Origin: an uncultured Clostridium sp.
Lineage (GTDB): Bacteria > Bacillota > Clostridia > TANB77 > CAG-508
Reading direction: 5' to 3'
Length of the DNA: 64,000 nt
Assembly (NCBI GenBank): GCA_900552555.1
Contig: URZW01000002.1
Coordinates: forward strand, 151,854-215,853
The translations under genes were made by a program, and so were the position numbers. Positions 58,838 through 64,000 of the stretch are shown piece by piece; the stretch's first letter is position 1, and every line of letters starts with the position of its first letter. The notes under the pieces are model-generated. The model ran no database searches. It was not told the DNA's origin and worked only from the letters and a program-made list of their open reading frames with translations.

Positions 58838-60649
58838 ATGAATAAAAGACAAGAACATATAAGAAACTTCAGCATAATAGCACACATAGACCACGGAAAA
58901 TCAACACTAGCAGACAGAATGATAGAAATGACAGGAGTACTATCAAAAAGAGAAATGGAGAGCCAAGTGCTAGACAACATGGAAATAGAAAAAGAAAGAG
59001 GAATCACAATAAAATCACAAGCAGTTAGAATGATATACAAAGCAAAAAATGGTGAAGAATACGAATTCAACTTGATAGACACACCTGGTCATGTAGACTT
59101 CAACTATGAAGTATCAAGAAGCCTAGCAGCATGTGATGGAGCAATACTAGTAGTAGACTCAAGCCAAGGAGTTGAAGCACAAACTTTAGCAAATGTATAT
59201 CTAGCAATAGACAACAATTTAGAAATATTGCCAGTAATAAACAAAATTGATTTACCAAATGCAAGACCAGACGAAGTAAAAAAAGAAATTGAAGATATAA
59301 TAGGAATCCCAGCAGAAGACGCACCATGTATATCAGCAAAATCAGGATTAAATGTAGAAGAAGTTTTAGAAAGAATTGTAACAGACTTGCCTGCACCAAA
59401 AGGTGACGAAAATGCTAAAACAACTTGTTTAATATTTGACTCATATTATGATAATTACAAAGGTGCAGTAGCATATGTTAGAGTAATGGACGGAAAAGTA
59501 AAAGCAGGTGACGAAATAAGACTAATGGCAACAAACAAAGTATACACAGTTGCAGAAGTAGGATATTTTGTACCAGGCTCATACATGCCATCAAAAGAAA
59601 TAAAAGCAGGAGAAGTTGGATATATTGCAGCAAGTATAAAAAGTTTATCAGACATACATGTTGGAGACACAGTAACTTTAAATGATAATCCAGCGGACAA
59701 GCCATTAAAAGGATACAAAAAAGTAACACCAATGGTATATTGTGGACTTTATCCAATAGATGGAAGTGAATACGAAAACCTAAAAGTAGCATTAGAAAAA
59801 CTACAATTAAATGATGCTGCTCTAGAATACGAACCAGAAACATCAGCAGCACTAGGCTTTGGATTTAGATGTGGATTTTTAGGACTACTTCACCTAGAGA
59901 TAATTGAAGAAAGACTAGACAGAGAATTTGACTTAGGATTAATTACAACAGCACCATCAGTTATATACAAAGTTCACAAAACAACAGGAGAAGTTGAAGA
60001 AATATATAATCCAACAGAATTACCAACACCACAAGAAATATCATATATAGAAGAACCATTTGTAACAGCAAACATACTAACACCAAAAGAATATGTAGGA
60101 AACATTATGGAAATATGTCAAAATAGACGTGGAGTTTATATAGACATGAAATACCTTGACGAAAACAGAGTAACATTAGTATATGAAATGCCATTAAATG
60201 AAATAATATATGATTTCTTTGATAATTTAAAATCAAAAACAAAAGGATATGCATCATTTGACTACGAATTCAAAGAATATAGAAGGTCAAATCTAGTAAA
60301 ACTAGACATCCATATAAATGGAGAACCAGTTGATGCCCTTTCATTTATAGTACACAAAGATAGCGCATATACAAGAGGAAAGAAAATGGTAGAAAAATTA
60401 AAAACAGTAATACCAAGAAAATTATTTACAATACCAATTCAAGCAGTAATTGGAGGACAAATTATAGCTAGAGAAACAATATCAGCAATGAGAAAAGATG
60501 TACTTGCAAAATGCTATGGTGGAGATGTTACTAGAAAGAAGAAACTTCTTGAAAAGCAAAAAAGAGGTAAAAAGAAAATGCGTGAAATTGGTAATGTTGA
60601 AGTACCACAAGAAGCATTTTTATCAGTGCTTAAATTAGATGATGAATAA
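58838..60649 (+). CDS. lepA: Elongation factor 4 (LepA)
   Basis: A 603-aa GTPase of the EF-G family that acts on ribosomes in initiation or back-translocation. It shows IAHIDHGKSTLADR (P-loop, near residue 13), RGITIKSQAVRM, DTPGHVDFNYEV, NKIDLPNA and the LepA-specific C-terminal domain (LAKCYGGDVTRKKKLLEKQK). AGGAGGG lies 13 bases before ATG 58838; an earlier in-frame start at 58793 would overlap that site. Confidence 0.97.
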   Translation: MNKRQEHIRNFSIIAHIDHGKSTLADRMIEMTGVLSKREMESQVLDNMEIEKERGITIKSQAVRMIYKAKNGEEYEFNLIDTPGHVDFNYEVSRSLAACDGAILVVDSSQGVEAQTLANVYLAIDNNLEILPVINKIDLPNARPDEVKKEIEDIIGIPAEDAPCISAKSGLNVEEVLERIVTDLPAPKGDENAKTTCLIFDSYYDNYKGAVAYVRVMDGKVKAGDEIRLMATNKVYTVAEVGYFVPGSYMPSKEIKAGEVGYIAASIKSLSDIHVGDTVTLNDNPADKPLKGYKKVTPMVYCGLYPIDGSEYENLKVALEKLQLNDAALEYEPETSAALGFGFRCGFLGLLHLEIIEERLDREFDLGLITTAPSVIYKVHKTTGEVEEIYNPTELPTPQEISYIEEPFVTANILTPKEYVGNIMEICQNRRGVYIDMKYLDENRVTLVYEMPLNEIIYDFFDNLKSKTKGYASFDYEFKEYRRSNLVKLDIHINGEPVDALSFIVHKDSAYTRGKKMVEKLKTVIPRKLFTIPIQAVIGGQIIARETISAMRKDVLAKCYGGDVTRKKKLLEKQKRGKKKMREIGNVEVPQEAFLSVLKLDDE

Positions 60650-60745
60650 AATGTTCTTTTTGGGACATCGGTTCTAAAAGAGACATTTGACAGACGAAAT
60701 TTTTGAAAAAATTTTGAATGACGATGAGAGAATGGAGTGAACGAA
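60650..60745 (+). repeat. GGACGGTTC-type hairpin plus GATGACGATGA element before rlmB
   Basis: AAATGTTCTTTTTGGGACAT and GGTTCTAAAAGAGACATTT (60650-60686) resemble the 27148 structure. Then TTGACAGACG, AAATTTTTgAAAAAATTTT, GAATGACGATGA (60687-60730) is copy 9 of the dispersed element, running to the start of the next gene. Confidence 0.75.
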
Positions 60746-60749
60746 AGTA

Positions 60750-61571
60750 ATGAAAAATAATTATAATCAAAAAAATAATAAAAAAATTCAAAAAGAAAAT
60801 TATGAAAAAAAAGAAGAAAAAAATTATGATGACCAAGTAGAAGGAAGAAACTCAGTATTAGAGCTATTAGAAAGCGGAAAAGACATCAACAAAATATTTA
60901 TAACAAAAGGAGAACGACACGGTTCAATCAACAAAATAATAGCAATAGCAAAAGAAAAAGGAATAATAATAGTAGAAAAAGACAAAAGGCAAATGGACGA
61001 AATGGCACAAAATCAAAATTACCAAGGAGTAATTGCAATAGTGCCACCATTTGAATATTGTGAAATAGAAGATATTATAGACTATGCAAAAGAAAAAAAT
61101 GAAGACCCATTTGTATTAATTTTAGATGGAATAGAAGACCCACACAATTTAGGCTCAATAATAAGAACTGCAGAAACAGCAGGAGTTCATGGAGTAATAA
61201 TACCTAAAAGAAGAGCTGCGGCAGTAAACAGCACAGTAAATAAAACATCAGCAGGAGCAGTAGAACACATGCATATTACAAGAGTTACAAATATTTCAGA
61301 TGCAATTCAAAAACTAAAAGATGCTGGTCTATGGATATGTGGAACAGACATAAACACAGAAAAATACTATTATGACCAAGATTTAACAGGACCACTGGGC
61401 ATTGTTATAGGAAATGAAGGAAACGGAATGAGTGATAAAGTAAGAAAAAATTGTGACTTTTTAGTAAAGATTCCAATGAAAGGAAAAGTAACATCATTAA
61501 ATGCCTCTGTATCAACAGGTATAGTTATATATGAAGCTGTTGAACAAAAATTAAGAAAAACTATTGATTAA
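60750..61571 (+). CDS. rlmB: TrmH-family 23S rRNA 2'-O-methyltransferase, probable RlmB
   Basis: A 273-aa SPOUT methyltransferase. The N-terminal substrate-binding domain starts EGRNSVLELLESGKDINKIF. The catalytic knot has LILDGIEDPHNLGSIIRTAE (near residue 128), VIGNEGNGMSDKV and IPMKGKVTSLNASVS. RlmB methylates G2251 of 23S rRNA. A Lys/Asn-rich extension precedes the domain. ATG at 60750; the ribosome binding site is weak (GGAGTGAACG). Confidence 0.9.
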   Translation: MKNNYNQKNNKKIQKENYEKKEEKNYDDQVEGRNSVLELLESGKDINKIFITKGERHGSINKIIAIAKEKGIIIVEKDKRQMDEMAQNQNYQGVIAIVPPFEYCEIEDIIDYAKEKNEDPFVLILDGIEDPHNLGSIIRTAETAGVHGVIIPKRRAAAVNSTVNKTSAGAVEHMHITRVTNISDAIQKLKDAGLWICGTDINTEKYYYDQDLTGPLGIVIGNEGNGMSDKVRKNCDFLVKIPMKGKVTSLNASVSTGIVIYEAVEQKLRKTID

Positions 61572-61629
61572 AAAATCAAAAAAATATATAATAAAAATGT
61601 ACTAAAATTAGTATATAGGAGGAAAAAAT

Positions 61630-63498
61630 ATGATGGCAAGAAAAGCAAGAATAACATTAATAGTTATATCAATGATTATAATAATATTGATAATTACAGG
61701 AATTCTAGCATTTTTATATTTAAAAACAGACACATTTAAATCAAATGAAGAATTATTTGCAAAATACCTTATGAAAGGTTTTGATGCAATTGACATTGTA
61801 AAAAATGAAGATACATTAGGAATCGAAAATACTTTAGAAACAAATAAATATACATCAGAATTAAAGGGAAGTGTTGAATACACAACAAATAAGGGAACAG
61901 ACAGTGAAGATAAGAATAGTTCAATAAATCAAATTGGACTAAATGTAAAAAGTAATATAGATAAAGCAAATAATTATAAATATCAAAATATATCAATAGG
62001 CTCAGAAAATGAAAATTATATAGGATTAGAATATCTAAAAGAAAATGAAAATTATGGTATAAGATTAAAAGATGTTAAACAATTTATTTCTAACAATGAC
62101 AGTGAAGAAAAACTATTAAAAGATATAGGAATACAAAACTTTAACATAATAACATCAGATATAGATATAAATTCTATATTGAATTTTAGTGAGCAAGAAA
62201 AACAAACATTAATGAACACATATGCAGGAACGATAAGAGCAAATATATCAAAAAATAAATTCTATAAACAGACAAATACATTAATAACAATGAGTAATGG
62301 AGATACTCAAACAAATGCATATTACATAAAAATGACAATTGAAGAATATAATAATTTATACATAAAAATACTTGAAAAATTAGAAAAAGATGAAATTATC
62401 TTATCAAGAATAGATTTAATAGAAAAAGCAATAAAACAGAAATATCCAGATTATACATCAGATACTAGTATGAAAGACACATTTGTAAAAAATATAGAAG
62501 ATAAAATAAAAGATATCCAAAACAATAACATAGGAAGCGACGAAGTTAAAATTACTGTATATGAAAGTAAAGGAAATACTGTAAGATTTGCGGTAGAAAA
62601 ACCAACTGAAAAATTATTGATTGATAGGATAAATGATACAGAAGTTAAGATTGATATATCAGAATTAGGATATGAAACGAAAGAAAAAACTATTAAAATA
62701 GAAAAAAATAATAAAGAAACAGAAAATCAATTAACAGTTGAATATGAAAACAAGAAGAATGATGAAGTTTTAAAAAATATTCAATTAGAATGTAATCAAA
62801 GTTTAGATAATGATAAAATCAATAAAAAAATAAAATTATTAATATCAAATAAAAAGTATGAAGGAATATTGAATTTTGAAGACAATATAAAACTAGTTCA
62901 AAACTTTGAAAATGAAGTAAATCTTGATAATGATAATATTGGAATTAGTACTATAAATGATGAACAGGCAAACATTATAGTAGGTGTATTGAAAGAAAAT
63001 ATACAAGAACAATTTGATAACTTATATGCAGTTGCAAGTAAAAATGAATATAAAGAAATGCTACAAAATTTAGAAGTTATAGGAAAAGATTCTATCCAAA
63101 TATCAGAAAATGGAGAGGTTACAGATACTGAAAGAAAAAGATTTAATTCACAGTTTGAATTTTTTGCAAGTGAAAATTTGACATCAGATAATATAAAAGA
63201 ATTAATAAGCACAGCCAAAAATAATTTAAGCGATATAAAAGTTGCTTTAAAAAATGGTGAAGTTCAAGATTTAGACATAGATAAAATAGACTCTTCTGAA
63301 GATTCTGAAGATTATAAAAAGGAAATTTTAGGAATAGTATTTTATATAAAACCAAATTCTAATAATGATAATAAAGTTGATAACATTACAAAATTTATTG
63401 ATGAATATGTAAATAATGAAAAATATACAGTTACTTTAGAATATGATAGCAATGGGTTAGTAAAAACTGTTAATGCCAAAATTCAAGATGAAAATTAA
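61630..63498 (+). CDS. Large membrane-anchored extracytoplasmic protein, unknown
   Basis: A 622-aa protein with an N-terminal membrane segment (ITLIVISMIIIILIITGILA) and a long outer region rich in N, K, D and E. It holds no motif I can name; parts such as YTSELKGSVEYTTNKG and IKMTIEEYNNLYIKIL recall lipoprotein-like proteins of clostridial genomes (possibly the DUF6583 type, uncertain). AGGAGGAAAA precedes the ATG; a second ATG follows directly. A terminator follows at 63513. Confidence 0.75.
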   Translation: MMARKARITLIVISMIIIILIITGILAFLYLKTDTFKSNEELFAKYLMKGFDAIDIVKNEDTLGIENTLETNKYTSELKGSVEYTTNKGTDSEDKNSSINQIGLNVKSNIDKANNYKYQNISIGSENENYIGLEYLKENENYGIRLKDVKQFISNNDSEEKLLKDIGIQNFNIITSDIDINSILNFSEQEKQTLMNTYAGTIRANISKNKFYKQTNTLITMSNGDTQTNAYYIKMTIEEYNNLYIKILEKLEKDEIILSRIDLIEKAIKQKYPDYTSDTSMKDTFVKNIEDKIKDIQNNNIGSDEVKITVYESKGNTVRFAVEKPTEKLLIDRINDTEVKIDISELGYETKEKTIKIEKNNKETENQLTVEYENKKNDEVLKNIQLECNQSLDNDKINKKIKLLISNKKYEGILNFEDNIKLVQNFENEVNLDNDNIGISTINDEQANIIVGVLKENIQEQFDNLYAVASKNEYKEMLQNLEVIGKDSIQISENGEVTDTERKRFNSQFEFFASENLTSDNIKELISTAKNNLSDIKVALKNGEVQDLDIDKIDSSEDSEDYKKEILGIVFYIKPNSNNDNKVDNITKFIDEYVNNEKYTVTLEYDSNGLVKTVNAKIQDEN

Positions 63499-63512
63499 AT
63501 GGAAATAATTAG

Positions 63513-63590
63513 AAAAGCAAATTGGATAATAATATCAAGTTTGCTTTTTTATATATTAGGAAAGTTATGCAATTTTACTAATATATAAAA
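63513..63590. terminator. Terminator plus a second inverted repeat
   Basis: AAAAGCAAATTGGAT pairs with ATCAAGTTTGCTTTT followed by Ts (63513-63550). Overlapping it, TTTTATATATTAG (63547-63559) and CTAATATATAAAA (63578-63590) form a perfect 13-bp inverted repeat. The region 63591-63889 shows no gene or clear motif. Confidence 0.75.
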
Positions 63591-63889
63591 TTACTAAAGC
63601 TGTGAATTGTAACATAAAATTACATTGCATAGAAAATATGAGTTATAAAAAAATTAAAAAAATCATAAAGCAAGTGCTTATAAATAAAGGAATACATAGA
63701 ATTACCAAAAAATACCAGCAAAAAAAAGAAAAAATGTATTGACTTTAACAAGAAAAGGTGATAAGATAATATCCAGTTCACAAGATAAGAATCATGTGAA
63801 CTAAAATATGCAAAATTCTTGATATAACACATGAAAATTTGATAAAAAATTATAACAAAAAAGTTTTTTGAAAAAATTTTAAAAAAGTG

Positions 63890-64000
63890 TTGACAAAGAA
63901 AAAAACATATTGTATAATACAAATCGTTCACCGCGAGGGAGAACGAAAAGTACATTGAAAAGTAAACAGTAAATCCTTTAGAGAATAAACCGAAGCGGTA
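63890..64000 (+). promoter_or_regulatory. Strong promoter and start of a probable rRNA operon leader
   Basis: TTGACA (63890-63895), 17-base spacer, TATAAT (63913-63918), preceded by an A/T-rich UP-like tract. The transcribed part holds GTTC-accgcgaggga-GAAC and TACATTGAAAAG, a string typical of clostridial rRNA leaders and spacers. The window ends before any rRNA, so the rRNA link is an inference. Confidence 0.6.

Overview
The window is very A+T-rich, almost all its genes lie on the plus strand, and it reads as a chromosomal segment of a spore-forming Firmicute of the class Clostridia, probably an uncultured gut lineage. Supporting points are a PolC-type DNA polymerase, SpoVT, zinc-type S14 and S4, DUF4364 and DUF5050 proteins, frequent TTG/GTG starts behind strong AGGAGG sites, and sigma-A promoters with exact 17-bp spacers. 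The species cannot be told from the sequence.

Layout. 1-9200: 3' end of an Asp23/Gls24-like gene, plsC, typA, the tRNA wobble-uridine pair trmR and trhP split by an inverted alarmone-synthetase gene, a DUF4364 gene and ldh. 9249-27146: a consensus promoter, a structured leader of about 275 nt, then the S10-spc-alpha ribosomal superoperon from rpsJ to rplQ with secY, adk, map, infA and rpoA. A second consensus promoter lies in the 3' end of map. This operon is unusual: its intergenic spaces hold many palindromic repeats, it carries an unknown 67-aa gene after rplW, and rpmD (L30) is missing. 27200-30660: an XRE regulator divergent from a pilin-like surface protein, a metallopeptidase, dps and a small membrane protein. 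30777-36710: recD2 (frameshifted), a type III toxin-antitoxin locus (tandem-repeat RNA, terminator, ToxN/AbiQ toxin with an apparent ATA start), comF and a KAP-type NTPase. 36869-38301: spoVT, an XRE regulator and an unknown gene. 38516-46279: a pyrH-frr-prenyl synthase-uppS-cdsA-rseP cluster (rseP frameshifted) and a DUF5050 protein. 46374-50274: a second XRE/pilin-like pair and an IS30-family element. 50606-63498: polC, an HD hydrolase, DUF1294, a DnaA-box cluster, rhodanese, a membrane-anchored protein, lepA, rlmB and a large anchored protein. 63890-64000: a strong promoter and the start of what is probably an rRNA leader.

Functional themes. Most of the window is translation and envelope housekeeping. 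The accessory content is (i) the type III toxin-antitoxin unit wedged between recD2 and comF beside a KAP NTPase, (ii) a duplicated module of an XRE regulator plus a divergently transcribed pilin-like protein with exchangeable C-terminal domains, (iii) several families of small palindromic repeats, some shared between distant loci, and (iv) two frameshifts of the same kind, each an extra C that creates a CGG codon inside a conserved motif. All calls rest on reading the sequence and translations. No database search was run.
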